A stretch of DNA of 64,000 nucleotides from an uncultured Granulosicoccaceae bacterium (GCA_937998875.1 CALLBO010000030.1:1-64000), one strand, 5' to 3'. Positions 51,391 to 61,715 are shown, counted from the first letter of the stretch. The notes: generated by a model not told the origin, from the letters alone. A program made the numbers and translations.

Positions 51391-52169
51391 TGATAACAAA
51401 TACCAAAAGCGCCTCTGTTGCAGGGGAACAGGCCTTCGATGCCGATACCTACGTTGCGGAATTTTTGCGTCAGTCACCGGATTTTTTTTCCCGCAACCCG
51501 CAACTGTTAATGGATATAGAAGTACCTCACCATCAGCGGGGAGCCGTATCGCTGGTTGAGCGTCAGGTACAGGTTCAACGTGAGCAGTTCAATGATCTGC
51601 AACAACGGTTGAACGAAATTGTTGATGTTGCACATCAGAACGACAGCTTATCCGAGCTGTTGCACGACTATTCCGTCGGTCTGATGTCAGCCGGCTCACT
51701 GGATGAGGTCTTCAACTTTACCAGAACCATTATGCAAAAGCGGCTTAAGTGCGAGATGAGCAGTGCCATCATCCGACGTAATGATGTGGTTGAAGCCTGC
51801 CTTGAAGGATTGACCGACTACGTAACGCTTGCTGATGATCAACTGTGTCAGTCGATGGCCGATCTACACACCAGGCGTGCGGTCTATTGCGGTTATCCGG
51901 TGAGCAACCGGGTGGAACAGTTTTTTCCCGACAGTGGTAATGCAGTAAAATCAATAGCGATAATAAGACTGGCAGACGCGAGCTCGGTGCAGCCATTCAA
52001 GAGCGACTACCGTCATGCCGCCACCGGCAAAACGTTCGAGCAGAACCAGGAGTTTGGTTATCTGGCAATGGCCAGCACCGACCGTGAACGGTTTGCACCG
52101 CACATGGGTACCGATTTTCTGAGTCGATTCGGTTCATTGCTAAGCGCTCGCCTGGCTGTGTTTTACTAG
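51390..52169 (+). CDS. DUF484 (GAF-like) family protein
   Basis: 259 residues matching the family found between dapF and xerC in Gammaproteobacteria. The N-terminus has VAEFLRQSPDFFSRNPQLLM followed by RGAVSLVERQVQVQREQF. The C-terminal half, ending RFGSLLSARLAVFY, is a GAF-like fold. It probably works in a pathway linked to XerC or cell division, but the role is unknown. The start codon overlaps the dapF stop by one base. Confidence 0.9.
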   Translation: MITNTKSASVAGEQAFDADTYVAEFLRQSPDFFSRNPQLLMDIEVPHHQRGAVSLVERQVQVQREQFNDLQQRLNEIVDVAHQNDSLSELLHDYSVGLMSAGSLDEVFNFTRTIMQKRLKCEMSSAIIRRNDVVEACLEGLTDYVTLADDQLCQSMADLHTRRAVYCGYPVSNRVEQFFPDSGNAVKSIAIIRLADASSVQPFKSDYRHAATGKTFEQNQEFGYLAMASTDRERFAPHMGTDFLSRFGSLLSARLAVFY

Positions 52170-52197
52170 GTCGTCTGTTAAACGAGCGTTCCTAAAC

Positions 52198-53175
52198 ATG
52201 GCGTCTCAAGTTGCTACTGGGGCTGCTGCAAAGGCCGATGGCAATCCGAATCCCGTAGACTTTACTGTCGCTGTTGATGTGTTCTGCAAGTATTTGACAG
52301 TCGAAAAAAGATACTCATCTCATACGGTTTCAAACTATCGCCGCGACCTGACAGAGGTAGCGGCGGAACTCGATAAAATGCAGGTCGTCGACTGGTCCGG
52401 CGCCAATGCCTTTAATATGCGGACTGTGATCTCGCGTCAGCATGGTGCGGGACTGTCCGGCAGGAGTCTGGCTCGCCGGTTGTCTGCCGTCAGATCATTG
52501 TTTACCTACCTGATACGACACCGGCATATAGAAGTAAACCCGGTGGCCGATGTACCAGCACCGAAGGATCAGCAGAAACTCCCTGAAACCCTGCAGATTG
52601 AGGATATCCAGCGGCTGTTCGCGCTTAAAGGGGATGATGTATTGCTGCTACGGGATCGTGCCTTGTTTGAGCTCGTTTATTCATGCGGTCTGCGTCTGGC
52701 GGAAGTACTACAACTTGATATAGATAGTATTGATATGCAGGCCGGTATGGTTCGCGTTACAGGTAAAGGCAACAAGACCCGCGATCTTCCAGTAGGTAGT
52801 GAAGCACTTGAAGCAGTACAGCAATGGCAGTTGAGAAGGTCTGAACTGCAAAGAGGCAACGCAACGGAAAATGCGCTTTTTATCAGTAATCGCGGTGCAA
52901 GATTGTCATCTCGCAGTGTGCAGCAAAGGCTTAAAACACTGGCGCAGAAAACCGGTATTTCACATAATGTTTATCCACATCTTTTACGGCATTCGTTTGC
53001 CAGTCACATGCTTGAATCCAGTGGTGATTTACGAGCTGTGCAAGAGCTGTTGGGTCATGCAGACATAAGCACAACTCAGGTATACACACACCTGGATTTT
53101 CAACACCTCGCGCGGGTTTATGAAAAAGCCCACCCGAGAGCGACAAGTAAACGCGCCGCGCGCCGCAAAGACTAG
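52198..53175 (+). CDS. xerC: site-specific tyrosine recombinase XerC
   Basis: Resolves chromosome dimers at dif together with XerD. It is 325 residues long. The catalytic residues are visible: Arg166 (CGLRLAEVL), Lys190 (GKGNKTRDLP), His261 and Arg264 (HLLRHSFASH), His287 (LGHADIS) and the nucleophile Tyr296 (TTQVYTHLD). The N-terminal core-binding domain contains SHTVSNYRRDLT. The first 20 residues are an Ala/Gly/Asn-rich tail. Position after DUF484 supports XerC over XerD. Confidence 0.96.
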   Translation: MASQVATGAAAKADGNPNPVDFTVAVDVFCKYLTVEKRYSSHTVSNYRRDLTEVAAELDKMQVVDWSGANAFNMRTVISRQHGAGLSGRSLARRLSAVRSLFTYLIRHRHIEVNPVADVPAPKDQQKLPETLQIEDIQRLFALKGDDVLLLRDRALFELVYSCGLRLAEVLQLDIDSIDMQAGMVRVTGKGNKTRDLPVGSEALEAVQQWQLRRSELQRGNATENALFISNRGARLSSRSVQQRLKTLAQKTGISHNVYPHLLRHSFASHMLESSGDLRAVQELLGHADISTTQVYTHLDFQHLARVYEKAHPRATSKRAARRKD

Positions 53176-53216
53176 TGTGCTGTTTGTGTTTGGCACCGAA
53201 CGTTCCGCTCAGCCGA

Positions 53217-55046
53217 TCAGACCGCTACCGGATAGAAATCAGATCCGCACAACCCGGTTTGTAGTCCGGCTTCTATATCACGGGATGCTGTCTGCGCTAT
53301 TTCTGTGGTGGCAAAACACTGATAGCCGCCGGAAATTTCTACGCGCTCCATCAGCCGGACTGTGTGCCGTCTGTTGTTATCGTTGAACGTGACCTGCTCT
53401 CCGGCTTTATAGTTATGCTGTGGCAGAATCAACATGTTTGCTTTGCAGTCTATCGGTTGGTAGTTAATCAACAACCCATCGGTGGATTGTGGGTTTTGCG
53501 ATGATTTGACGAAGCGTTCAACCGTTATTGCCCTGGTATGATGGCTGACAGATTCATCCCCCAGGCGCAAGGTGCCATCATCGTCACTACGCAACCATCT
53601 TACAATACCGAGATGCCAGCTTATCTCAACACTGTTGTCATGCTTTTCCCGGTTGCCACTTCTATAGCAATGGGCGAGTAATTCACCCACCTGTACTTTG
53701 CAAGATCCTTCACCCGTCCATTTAAGTCCGAGTCCGCAGGGGCTTTCATTTTCAACCTCAAAAGACGTGCTGCAGAGTGGACTGTCCGTTTGGTCAAGCA
53801 AAATTGTTGCGTTGGATTGATTTTCGGATTGGTGTTTTAAAGAATCGCTGCCGGTGTTGCTTAGCAGCTGTTCCAACTCAGTGAATTGTGATTCACTGTT
53901 TTCCACCGGCGGTGTTATTGAAATTCGCGTATGGATATTCTGCAAACCGGTTTCGGCGCTGATAGATATAGATCTTTGCGACCGGGTTTGTTGACGCTTT
54001 GTGCGTTGGTAGTGCGTATGAGATGAACCGGTAGCATTTTCCGCGTGCAGTGTTTTAAGCAACGTATCAAGGTTGAAGTAGCGTTGCGTCGGGTCTGGTT
54101 GTGTGAGCGTTGTCTTATCCAGTGACGGTGGATTATCTTCACCTACGCGGTAAATATCTGCTGCCTGATCATCAAATGCAAGCAGGTCTGCTGTCTGATA
54201 AAACGTCACCAGCGCCGCATGCTCGGTTATTTTCACAAACAATGATCGTAACTGCTCTGCAGTGTGTTGATTTTGATCCAGAACTGATAGGGCACAAAGA
54301 CTTGCGAATTGCTGCTCGATACTGAGATGGCCGTGGCCCGGCAGACCATGGCCGCTTAGACCTTGCCCGGTAATATTATTAGTACGATCATGAATTGCAA
54401 TTGCAATCAGACCGTTGAGATCTTGCCAGAACCCTTCAGGCCACTCGCGATGGATCTGCGAATGACGCATCGCCAGCTGGCTCAGATGTGTGATCGCAAG
54501 GGCAATCGCATCGCGTCTTGTGTTTTTGAGTGGCTTTTTATCACTAAACAATGACAGCTTGTTTTCAGATTCAGACACAAGTGTGTTGGCGATAGCAATC
54601 TTGTACCCGCTAACCATTTCTGCGCACAGCGTTACCGCAAGCTGAAAAAACGTTCCGGTATAGGGCTGCAACGGAAAGTCCAGATACAGATACCGCGAGT
54701 CGAGACCTTGCAGTGCGCGGGCAAACGGCTTTTCAAGTGCCGCCATGATTTCCAGGCGCGCAGTCGGTGTGCAGGTTGTACGGTTGCAGTGCAGCAGTGC
54801 CTGCAATAGTGTGGTTGCTCCGGCCAGGTCATTTGCCCGGCTGGCGGCACTGTTTGCCGCATTGCGGGCAACAATCCACTCACTGATACCGGATGCATCA
54901 GATGGGATTGTCGAATCGCGCTGTTCCGGTTGCTGTTCCCGTGGCGTGGGCACGCGCAACCGGTCGGCCAGCGCCACCCGGGTTCTCGAGGTGGTGGGTC
55001 TTGAAGTGATGCGCACATTTGCCAGCGCTTCTTGAACTTTGCCCAT
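53217..55046 (-). CDS. large protein with PilZ-like C-terminal domain
   Basis: 609 residues from the ATG at 55044-55046; a GTG 30 bp upstream is possible. Residues about 40-300 are helical and hydrophobic/polar mixed (for example AAL EKPFARALQGLDSRYLY-type segments) with no family I recognise. In the C-terminal part, about 433-438, NESPCG fits the PilZ motif [DN]xSxxG, with SFEVENESPCGLGLKWTGEG around it. The expected RxxxR is not clear, so c-di-GMP binding is unproven. It converges with xerC. Confidence 0.6.
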   Translation of the reverse strand: MGKVQEALANVRITSRPTTSRTRVALADRLRVPTPREQQPEQRDSTIPSDASGISEWIVARNAANSAASRANDLAGATTLLQALLHCNRTTCTPTARLEIMAALEKPFARALQGLDSRYLYLDFPLQPYTGTFFQLAVTLCAEMVSGYKIAIANTLVSESENKLSLFSDKKPLKNTRRDAIALAITHLSQLAMRHSQIHREWPEGFWQDLNGLIAIAIHDRTNNITGQGLSGHGLPGHGHLSIEQQFASLCALSVLDQNQHTAEQLRSLFVKITEHAALVTFYQTADLLAFDDQAADIYRVGEDNPPSLDKTTLTQPDPTQRYFNLDTLLKTLHAENATGSSHTHYQRTKRQQTRSQRSISISAETGLQNIHTRISITPPVENSESQFTELEQLLSNTGSDSLKHQSENQSNATILLDQTDSPLCSTSFEVENESPCGLGLKWTGEGSCKVQVGELLAHCYRSGNREKHDNSVEISWHLGIVRWLRSDDDGTLRLGDESVSHHTRAITVERFVKSSQNPQSTDGLLINYQPIDCKANMLILPQHNYKAGEQVTFNDNNRRHTVRLMERVEISGGYQCFATTEIAQTASRDIEAGLQTGLCGSDFYPVAV

Positions 55047-55228
55047 GGTATTCCCACATTGCGTGTCTGGTCGCACCGATTGTGTTGATCACACTGCTGT
55101 GGGTGCGGCATGTCGTGAACTGCCGATTAACTTTAAAAGCATCGACCACGTACAATTGAGTGTAGTGCAAGCTGGCTGTTTGACGAGTTCATGTTGACCA
55201 GTTCGGGTTATAAGTTCAGGAGAGTGTT

Positions 55229-55774
55229 TTGGAACAATATCGGGGTACCACCATCGTGTCTGTCCGGCGCGGGTCGGAAGTGGTCATTGGTGGCGACGGT
55301 CAGGTCACGCTGGGCAATGCCATCATGAAAGGCAATGCCCGCAAAGTGAGAAGGCTTTACAAAGACCGGGTACTGGCAGGCTTTGCCGGCGGCACTGCCG
55401 ATGCGTTTACCTTGTTTGAACGCTTTGAGGGCAAGCTTGAGGAATTCGGCGGCAACCTGACCCGGGCAGCAGTTGAAATGGCCAAGGACTGGCGTACAGA
55501 TCGTATGCTGCGCCGACTGGAGGCGCTACTGGCGGTTGCCGACAGCAAATCCTCGCTGGTGATTTCCGGCAATGGCGACGTAATTGAGCCCGAACACGGA
55601 CTGATTGCGATTGGTTCCGGTGGCGACTTTGCAAAATCATCTGCTCGTGCTTTGCTTGATAACACTGAACTCGGAGCCCGCGAGATTGTAGAGAAAAGCC
55701 TCGGTATCGCAGCGGATATCTGCATATACACCAACGGCAATCTGACTATTGAAACGCTTGAGAGTGAAGTCTGA
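55229..55774 (+). CDS. hslV: ATP-dependent protease subunit HslV (ClpQ)
   Basis: Proteolytic threonine peptidase of the HslUV complex. It is 181 residues long. The start is TTG at 55229 with AGGAGAG upstream, giving MEQYRG before TTIVSVRRG. The active-site Thr of other HslV proteins is the first Thr here, so a six-residue leader must be removed. [22 protein letters not shown] and [15 protein letters not shown] are also diagnostic. hslU starts 54 bp later. Confidence 0.96.
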   Translation: MEQYRGTTIVSVRRGSEVVIGGDGQVTLGNAIMKGNARKVRRLYKDRVLAGFAGGTADAFTLFERFEGKLEEFGGNLTRAAVEMAKDWRTDRMLRRLEALLAVADSKSSLVISGNGDVIEPEHGLIAIGSGGDFAKSSARALLDNTELGAREIVEKSLGIAADICIYTNGNLTIETLESEV

Positions 55775-55828
55775 GTTCAGACGCATTCGTCCAAAGCATA
55801 TATAAGAAGCACACATAAGGCCCCAACC

Positions 55829-57154
55829 ATGTCTACCATGACCCCGCGCGAGATCGTTCAGGAACTCGACAAACACATTGTCGGGCAGAGCGATGCCAAA
55901 CGTGCTGTTGCGATCGCACTTCGCAATCGCTGGCGACGCCAACAGGTAACAGAAGATTTGCGTAACGAAATTACGCCAAAAAACATCTTGATGATCGGCC
56001 CTACGGGTGTAGGCAAAACAGAGATCTCAAGACGTTTGGCTAAACTTGCCAACGCGCCTTTTATAAAAGTCGAAGCGACCAAATTTACCGAAGTCGGTTA
56101 TGTCGGACGTGATGTTGAATCAATCGTTCGTGATCTGGTGGATGCGGCAATTAAACAAACCCGTGAACATGAAAAAGAAAAAGTTCGTCACCGTGCTGAA
56201 GATGCTGCAGAAGAAAAAATACTCGATATTCTGCTGCCACCCGCGCGCAGTGACAGTGCTGAAGATAAAGAATCTGACACACGGCAGAAGTTTCGCAAGA
56301 AACTGCGGGAAGGCGGTCTCAATGAGACGGAGATAGAAATTGAGCTGAATGCACCGGGAGTTGGCGTAGAAATCATGACGCCGCCGGGAATGGAGGACAT
56401 GACACAACAGTTACAGGGCATGTTTGAGAATCTGGGTCGCGATAAAAAGCAAACCCGAAAGCTTAAAATTGCAGAGGCGATGCAACTTCTGATAGATGAA
56501 GAAGCTGCAAGCCTGGTAAATGAAGATGAACTGAAGCAGCTGGCAGTAGAAAATGTTGAACAAAACGGCATTGTGTTCATTGACGAGATAGACAAAGTTT
56601 CCAGACGTTCCGATGCCGGTAGCAGCGGTGGCGATGTTTCACGCGAAGGGGTGCAGCGTGATCTGTTGCCACTGATTGAAGGGTGTACTGTCAGTACAAA
56701 GTACGGCATGGTAAAAACCGATCACATTCTGTTTATTGCATCCGGTGCGTTTCATCTGACCAAGCCTTCAGATCTGATTCCGGAATTGCAGGGCCGCCTG
56801 CCTATTCGAGTCGAATTACGCGCTCTGACAGTGGAGGACTTTGAACGTATTCTGACCGAACCTAATGCTTCCCTTGCCGAGCAGTACAAGGCACTGCTCA
56901 ATACAGAGGAGGTAAAACTAACCTTCACGGAAGACGGTATTAAGCAGATAGCGGAGGTGGCGTGGCGGGTGAATGAAACTACCGAGAATATCGGTGCCCG
57001 ACGATTACACACAGTGCTTGAAAGATTGCTTGATGAAGCCTCTTTTGATGCATCAGATAAAGGCGGCTCTGAAGTCATTGTCGATACAGACTATGTGAAT
57101 AAATACCTTGGTGAGCTTGCGCAAGATGAAGACCTGAGTCGCTACATCCTGTAG
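55829..57154 (+). CDS. hslU: ATP-dependent protease ATPase subunit HslU (ClpY)
   Basis: AAA+ unfoldase that feeds HslV. It is 441 residues long. The P-loop GPTGVGKT lies at 57-64, and Walker B is [10 protein letters not shown]. The intermediate (I) domain spans about 110-240 and includes [18 protein letters not shown]. The C-terminus ends LSRYIL, the tail that docks into HslV. It is in an operon with hslV and DUF971. Confidence 0.98.
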   Translation: MSTMTPREIVQELDKHIVGQSDAKRAVAIALRNRWRRQQVTEDLRNEITPKNILMIGPTGVGKTEISRRLAKLANAPFIKVEATKFTEVGYVGRDVESIVRDLVDAAIKQTREHEKEKVRHRAEDAAEEKILDILLPPARSDSAEDKESDTRQKFRKKLREGGLNETEIEIELNAPGVGVEIMTPPGMEDMTQQLQGMFENLGRDKKQTRKLKIAEAMQLLIDEEAASLVNEDELKQLAVENVEQNGIVFIDEIDKVSRRSDAGSSGGDVSREGVQRDLLPLIEGCTVSTKYGMVKTDHILFIASGAFHLTKPSDLIPELQGRLPIRVELRALTVEDFERILTEPNASLAEQYKALLNTEEVKLTFTEDGIKQIAEVAWRVNETTENIGARRLHTVLERLLDEASFDASDKGGSEVIVDTDYVNKYLGELAQDEDLSRYIL

Positions 57155-57164
57155 GCTCTGAACC

Positions 57165-57578
57165 ATGAGTGATTCAAAAGTAACACCCGGCGCTTCACCC
57201 GGGGCATCAAAGGCCAGACCGACTGAAATCAAACTTCACCAGCGCAGCCGAGTGTTGGAGCTGCACTTTGATGACGGCTTTGAATGTAACCTGACGTGCG
57301 AATACCTGCGGGTCTATTCCCCGTCGGCGGAAGTACGTGGTCATGGCCCGGGCCAGGAAGTGCTGCAGACCGGCAAGGAAGATGTCGGTATTGATCAGCT
57401 GACCCCATCCGGCAACTACGCCTTAAAAATTGCTTTTGATGATGGTCACGATTCCGGCATCTTCACCTGGGTGTACCTGCATGAATTGGGTGTAAACTAT
57501 GAAGCGTACTGGCAGGATTACCTGGATCGGCTGGCCGCTGCAGGGCACCAGCGAAAGGTTCCAAAATCGCGTGACTGA
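57165..57578 (+). CDS. DUF971 family protein
   Basis: 137 residues. The DUF971 core reads LHQRSRVLELHFDDGF, LTCEYLRVYSPSAEVRGHGP, GNYALKIAFDDGHDSGIFTW and YLHELG. It commonly follows hslU in Gammaproteobacteria. DUF971-type domains occur in eukaryotic gamma-butyrobetaine dioxygenases and in Fe-S-related proteins, but the function of the stand-alone bacterial form is not known. It starts 10 bp after hslU. Confidence 0.92.
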   Translation: MSDSKVTPGASPGASKARPTEIKLHQRSRVLELHFDDGFECNLTCEYLRVYSPSAEVRGHGPGQEVLQTGKEDVGIDQLTPSGNYALKIAFDDGHDSGIFTWVYLHELGVNYEAYWQDYLDRLAAAGHQRKVPKSRD

Positions 57579-57665
57579 TTGCCGCCAGTACAGACACCAC
57601 TAAACTGGCGTCTGCCAAAAGATGCCCCGCTCGATTCATTGTCCGCTTAAAAATAGAGCTATTCC

Positions 57666-58409
57666 GTGGAAGATAAAACCCATTTTGGTTTTCAGACTGT
57701 TGAGACCGGTAAAAAGAAAGAGCTGGTCGGTGAGGTGTTTGACTCGGTAGCTGATCGCTATGACATCATGAACGATCTGATGTCGTTCGGCGTTCACAGA
57801 CTCTGGAAGCGTTTTACGATAAGCCAGACCGGTGTCAGAGCCGGGCAATGTGTACTTGATTTGGCCGGTGGTACTGGTGATCTCGCGTCAAAGCTTCATC
57901 AAAGAGTGGGGTCCAAAGGCACGGTTGTACTATCGGATATTAATCAATCGATGCTTGCCAATGGTCGTGATCGCATGATTAATGACGGTATTGTTGGCAA
58001 TATGCAGTATGCGCTGGCAGATGCTGAACAACTGCCGTTTGCAGAAAGTTCGTTTCATTGTGTCACCATGGCTTTCGGACTGCGCAATGTAACCAATAAG
58101 CAGCGGGCAATCGAATCTATTTACGCGACACTAAAACCAGGTGGCAGGCTGCTGATACTGGAGTTTTCCAAACCGGTATTGCCGCTGCTAAGTAAAGCCT
58201 ATGATGCTTATTCATTTTCGGCACTACCTGCCATGGGCAAGCTGGTCGCAAACGATGCAGACAGCTACCGCTACCTTGCAGAGTCTATTCGGAAACATCC
58301 CGATCAGGACACGTTGCTTGGCATGATGGAACAGGCAGGCTTTGAGCGTTGTTCGTATCACAATATGACTGGCGGTATCGTAGCGTTACATAAAGGCTTC
58401 AAGCTCTAG
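57666..58409 (+). CDS. ubiE: ubiquinone/menaquinone biosynthesis C-methyltransferase UbiE
   Basis: SAM-dependent C-methylation step of ubiquinone synthesis. It is 247 residues long, starting with GTG at 57666. [19 protein letters not shown], the SAM loop [37 protein letters not shown] and [12 protein letters not shown] are typical. The TAG stop at 58407-58409 overlaps the left terminal repeat of the MITE-like element. Removing the element would leave the stop and bring ubiJ within 11 bp. Confidence 0.97.
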   Translation: MEDKTHFGFQTVETGKKKELVGEVFDSVADRYDIMNDLMSFGVHRLWKRFTISQTGVRAGQCVLDLAGGTGDLASKLHQRVGSKGTVVLSDINQSMLANGRDRMINDGIVGNMQYALADAEQLPFAESSFHCVTMAFGLRNVTNKQRAIESIYATLKPGGRLLILEFSKPVLPLLSKAYDAYSFSALPAMGKLVANDADSYRYLAESIRKHPDQDTLLGMMEQAGFERCSYHNMTGGIVALHKGFKL

Positions 58410-58701
58410 TGCACTGCAACTTTCAAACACTACAAATGAGTCGATCGATCAAAGCGCTTCATTTTATTAGAGAATTCGTACAGATGATTACCTCCAATTA
58501 TTTATCAGCTCTCTCATGCACTTTAATCGTCGCCCCTTCGGGAACTCGCCATTCGGCCCACAGCTGCGTTGCAGCTCTTGAAAAGGGCCTTATGGATAAA
58601 CTATGGGCCATTACCTGCGAGCTGCGCCTTGCTGCCATTGTTGATTGGACCCGGCAAATGACAAGCTCTCATTCGCAGCGTTTGAAGGTTGCAGTACACT
58701 A
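58407..58701. mobile_element. MITE-like element with 35-bp terminal inverted repeats in the ubiE-ubiJ gap
   Basis: The sequence from 58406 (CTAGTGCACTGC...) matches the reverse complement of the sequence ending at 58702 (...GCAGTACACTAG) over 35 bp with five mismatches. TA flanks both ends (58407-58408 and 58700-58701), as for TA-targeting IS630/Tc1-mariner families. The element is about 291 bp long. It carries no transposase; an open frame across it (58409-58702) has no recognised domain. An inner perfect hairpin AGCTGC/GCAGCT lies at 58562-58576. If one TA copy and the element are removed, ubiE ends TAG, 11 bp lie before the ubiJ GTG, and both genes stay intact. This strongly implies insertion into a tight operon. 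Confidence 0.8.
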
Positions 58702-58713
58702 GTAGGTTATTGA

Positions 58714-59322
58714 GTGAAGCTTCCCCCGCCACTAGCTGTTGCATTGCAGACTGCGTTTAATCGTTATGTTGAGCTCGACCCTGATTCAGCATCAAGTTTG
58801 CAGAGATTGCAGGGCAAGGTAATCTGTATTGAAGTGGAAGGTCCCGGCTTGCCGATCTGGTTTATCTTCAACGAACAGAGTGTTGAAATAGCCGAGGACT
58901 TCGGCGATACGGCAGATGCTGTCATTTCCGGCGGGCCATTTTACCTTATTGCGTTAGCCACCGGTAGACGATCAATACATGATGGTGACGTGAAAATATC
59001 CGGTGAAACGGATGCTGCTCAAAAGTTCTCCAGGTGTTTGAATAACATTGATATTGATTGGGAAGAACATCTCTCCCGGCTCACCGGTGACGCTGTGGCA
59101 CATCAGATCGGTCGCTTCTCTCGCGGCTTCAAACAATGGGTTGCCGAGCGAACAGATGCGTTGCAGGAGAATACTGCAGACTATCTTCGCGATGAGAGCG
59201 ACAACGTACCTCACAGCTGGGAGCTTGAAGAGTTCGTGGACCAGGTGGATGAGCTTCGCGACCGGGTGGATCAGCTTGAATTGCGAATTGCAGCCGGCAA
59301 GATCGATGGAAACACGAAATAG
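58714..59322 (+). CDS. ubiJ: ubiquinone biosynthesis accessory factor UbiJ
   Basis: Lipid-carrying SCP2-domain scaffold of the aerobic ubiquinone complex. It is 202 residues long, starting with GTG at 58714. The SCP2-like domain (about 20-115) includes [20 protein letters not shown] and [16 protein letters not shown]. The C-terminal helix [20 protein letters not shown] is a coiled coil. The stop overlaps the ubiB start by one base. The right end of the MITE-like element is 12 bp upstream, so the element must be read through in the operon transcript. Confidence 0.93.
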   Translation: MKLPPPLAVALQTAFNRYVELDPDSASSLQRLQGKVICIEVEGPGLPIWFIFNEQSVEIAEDFGDTADAVISGGPFYLIALATGRRSIHDGDVKISGETDAAQKFSRCLNNIDIDWEEHLSRLTGDAVAHQIGRFSRGFKQWVAERTDALQENTADYLRDESDNVPHSWELEEFVDQVDELRDRVDQLELRIAAGKIDGNTK

Positions 59323-61001
59323 TGTTCGCAAGACTCTCAAGGTTGTACACCATTCAAAAGGTGTTTTTAACCTACGGCATCGATCAATTACTGCTTGAAC
59401 TTAAGCCGTCACTGCCACTGAAAGTAATAACGTCACTTTCTCCGGATCGCTGGCGCCACAAACAGTCCCGCAGTTTGCCAAGAGCAGAGCGGTTACGACG
59501 GTCTTTGGAAGAACTTGGCCCGGTATTCGTCAAGTTTGGCCAGATGTTATCTACCAGACGGGATCTTTTGGCAGACGATATCGCGGCCGAACTGGCATTG
59601 CTGCAGGATAGGGTTCCCCCGTTTTCATCTGAGACGGCGGTGCAAACAATAGAAGAGTCTCTTGACGGTTCTGTTGATGAGTTATTTGCCGACTTTGAAA
59701 TTGAAGCGCTTGCATCTGCATCTATTGCACAGGTGCACGCCGCGGTATTGCACAGCGGTGAGCAGGTGATTGTTAAAGTCCTGCGGCCGGGTATCAAAAC
59801 AACAATCGATCGCGATCTGTCTTTGATGTTTATGCTGGCCGATCTGGCGGCGTCGTTCTGGTCGGAAAGTAAACGCCTCAAACCTCGCGAAGTTGTCAGT
59901 GAATATGAGAAAACAATTTACGATGAACTTGATATGCAGCGCGAGGCGGCGAATGCGGCTCAGCTGAGAAGAAACTTTGAAGATTCCAATGAGCTCTACA
60001 TTCCTGAAATCTACTGGGACTACACGCGTGACAATGTGCTTGTTATGGAACGTATCAAGGGGATACCCATATCCCACATTGATAAGTTAAAAGCCGCTGG
60101 AGTTGATCTTGAAAAACTGGCCGAACGCGGCGTAAATATATTTTTCACCCAGGTGTTCAGAGATAATTTTTTTCACGCTGACATGCATCCCGGAAACATA
60201 TTTGTTTCTGAAGAGAACCCCTCTGATCCGTCTTACATAGCGGTAGATTTTGGTATTGTTGGTAGCTTAACAGATGAAGATCGTCATTATCTCTCACAAA
60301 ATTTGCTCGCCTTTTTTGAACAGGACTACTACAAAGTCGCACGCTTGCATGTAGACAGTGGCTGGGTACCGGCCGATACCCGCATAGAAGAATTCGAGTC
60401 GTCAATACGCACTGTCTGTGAGCCGATCTTTGAGAAACCGTTGGAGGAAATTTCTTTCGGGCAGGTGTTGTTGCGCTTATTTCAAACTGCACGGCGATTT
60501 CAAATGGAAGTGCAGCCGCAGCTGGTATTACTGCAAAAAACACTGTTGAATATTGAAGGCCTGGGTCGGCAACTCTACCCACAACTCGATCTGTGGAAAA
60601 CCGCAAGACCGGTTTTAAAAGGTTTTATGGTTGAGCAGAACAGCCCGTTAACTGTACTGCGGGACATCCAGCGCAATGTGCCGGAGTGGGGCCGAATGTT
60701 GCCGGAAATGCCGGGTCTGGTGCACCAGTTTCTTGCCGCCGGTGCAGGTACCGGTGGCTTTAATAGGGCTGCAATCCGGCCGCACACGAACAAACAGCAC
60801 CCATCATTTAACGATGATACAAACACCACGGGTGTGATTTACGCCATCTGTGCTGCGGGATTTTTTATCTGTGCGACCCTGGTGACGTTGTTGGGCAGCG
60901 CTGAGCTCTTCAGATTGTTTGGAGTACCCTTGTGGGCGTGGCTTATATTTATAGTGGCTGTCTGGTGTTTACGCCGCGCGTTCAGATCGAACCGGGGTTG
61001 A
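59322..61001 (+). CDS. ubiB: ubiquinone biosynthesis kinase-like protein UbiB
   Basis: Atypical protein-kinase-like ATPase needed for ubiquinone synthesis. It is 559 residues long, starting with GTG. The ABC1/ADCK motifs are visible: [15 protein letters not shown] (KxGQ), the Ala-rich loop [11 protein letters not shown], the lysine in [19 protein letters not shown] and AVDFGIVG. Two hydrophobic segments at the C-terminus (about 505-550; [18 protein letters not shown]) anchor it in the membrane. It is the last gene of ubiE-J-B; tatABC does not follow. Confidence 0.97.
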   Translation: MFARLSRLYTIQKVFLTYGIDQLLLELKPSLPLKVITSLSPDRWRHKQSRSLPRAERLRRSLEELGPVFVKFGQMLSTRRDLLADDIAAELALLQDRVPPFSSETAVQTIEESLDGSVDELFADFEIEALASASIAQVHAAVLHSGEQVIVKVLRPGIKTTIDRDLSLMFMLADLAASFWSESKRLKPREVVSEYEKTIYDELDMQREAANAAQLRRNFEDSNELYIPEIYWDYTRDNVLVMERIKGIPISHIDKLKAAGVDLEKLAERGVNIFFTQVFRDNFFHADMHPGNIFVSEENPSDPSYIAVDFGIVGSLTDEDRHYLSQNLLAFFEQDYYKVARLHVDSGWVPADTRIEEFESSIRTVCEPIFEKPLEEISFGQVLLRLFQTARRFQMEVQPQLVLLQKTLLNIEGLGRQLYPQLDLWKTARPVLKGFMVEQNSPLTVLRDIQRNVPEWGRMLPEMPGLVHQFLAAGAGTGGFNRAAIRPHTNKQHPSFNDDTNTTGVIYAICAAGFFICATLVTLLGSAELFRLFGVPLWAWLIFIVAVWCLRRAFRSNRG

Positions 61002-61037
61002 GTTTCAACACCGCCGGATACATTGACCAGATACTGT

Positions 61038-61715
61038 TTAGCTATCGGGATGTTTTTCACTCGACTCTTCATTAAGCTTCTGTAGCAGCTGTGAAAGTTC
61101 TGATTCCTGTCGAAAGTGAATGTGTAGGGGCTCTTCGCGAAACTCCAGTTCCTGATCCAGCTCAAGTCGAAAACGATAAAGCTGGCAGTTGAGCTTATAC
61201 AGCCCGGTTTCAAACCTTGCCGGTTCTCCTGAATGAGGTGTTGTTGCTGGAGCCGGGAATAACGCCTCAGCAGCCTGTGTGTCATCAACAGACTCATTGC
61301 CATAATCCTGGCTGGCTTTTTCGACGTTGTCTTTTTCAACGTTTTCGGGCTCAGGATCACAGCAGGCTGGACTGTTTAAATCGACCGGCGACTCCGGTTT
61401 TGAAACAACTGCAGGTAATTGGCTGAACAGTGGAGTAACGTTCGCAGATCTTATTTCCAGCGTCCGGTTTTTTGTTGATGAATCTTTGTCGTCTTCGTTA
61501 TTGGCCGCATCATTGGCAGCTTTTGTTGACGGCGCAGATATTAGTGCCTTAAAGCGCGCCAGCAAGTCGCTGAGTTCGCCTAACTTCTGATCGAAATCTA
61601 TCCGCAGACCTTTATTCAACTCTTCTATGTCACGAGACAAAGCCTGAGACTTCAGCCTGTTATGTGAATCCGGATTGTTGCTAAAATCAGGCTGTTGTTT
61701 TTCAGAATGTGCCAT
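61038..61715 (-). CDS. hypothetical protein, unrecognised
   Basis: 225 residues, acidic, no signal peptide or membrane helix. Residues about 20-60 are helical (SRDIEELNKGLRIDFDQKLG followed by LSDLLARFKALI). A long disordered middle is rich in Asp, Glu, Asn and Pro. The C-terminal 55 residues again look structured (GLYKLNCQLYRFRLELDQEL, LHIHFRQESELSQLLQKL). I recognise no family. It converges with ubiB, and its start has a GGGAA ribosome-binding site. Confidence 0.6.
   Translation of the reverse strand: MAHSEKQQPDFSNNPDSHNRLKSQALSRDIEELNKGLRIDFDQKLGELSDLLARFKALISAPSTKAANDAANNEDDKDSSTKNRTLEIRSANVTPLFSQLPAVVSKPESPVDLNSPACCDPEPENVEKDNVEKASQDYGNESVDDTQAAEALFPAPATTPHSGEPARFETGLYKLNCQLYRFRLELDQELEFREEPLHIHFRQESELSQLLQKLNEESSEKHPDS

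Noticed and set aside
58409-58702. 97-residue plus-strand open frame spanning the MITE-like element
   Set aside because: It covers the inverted-repeat element almost exactly, has no recognised domain, and its ends are the terminal repeats, so it looks like a chance frame.
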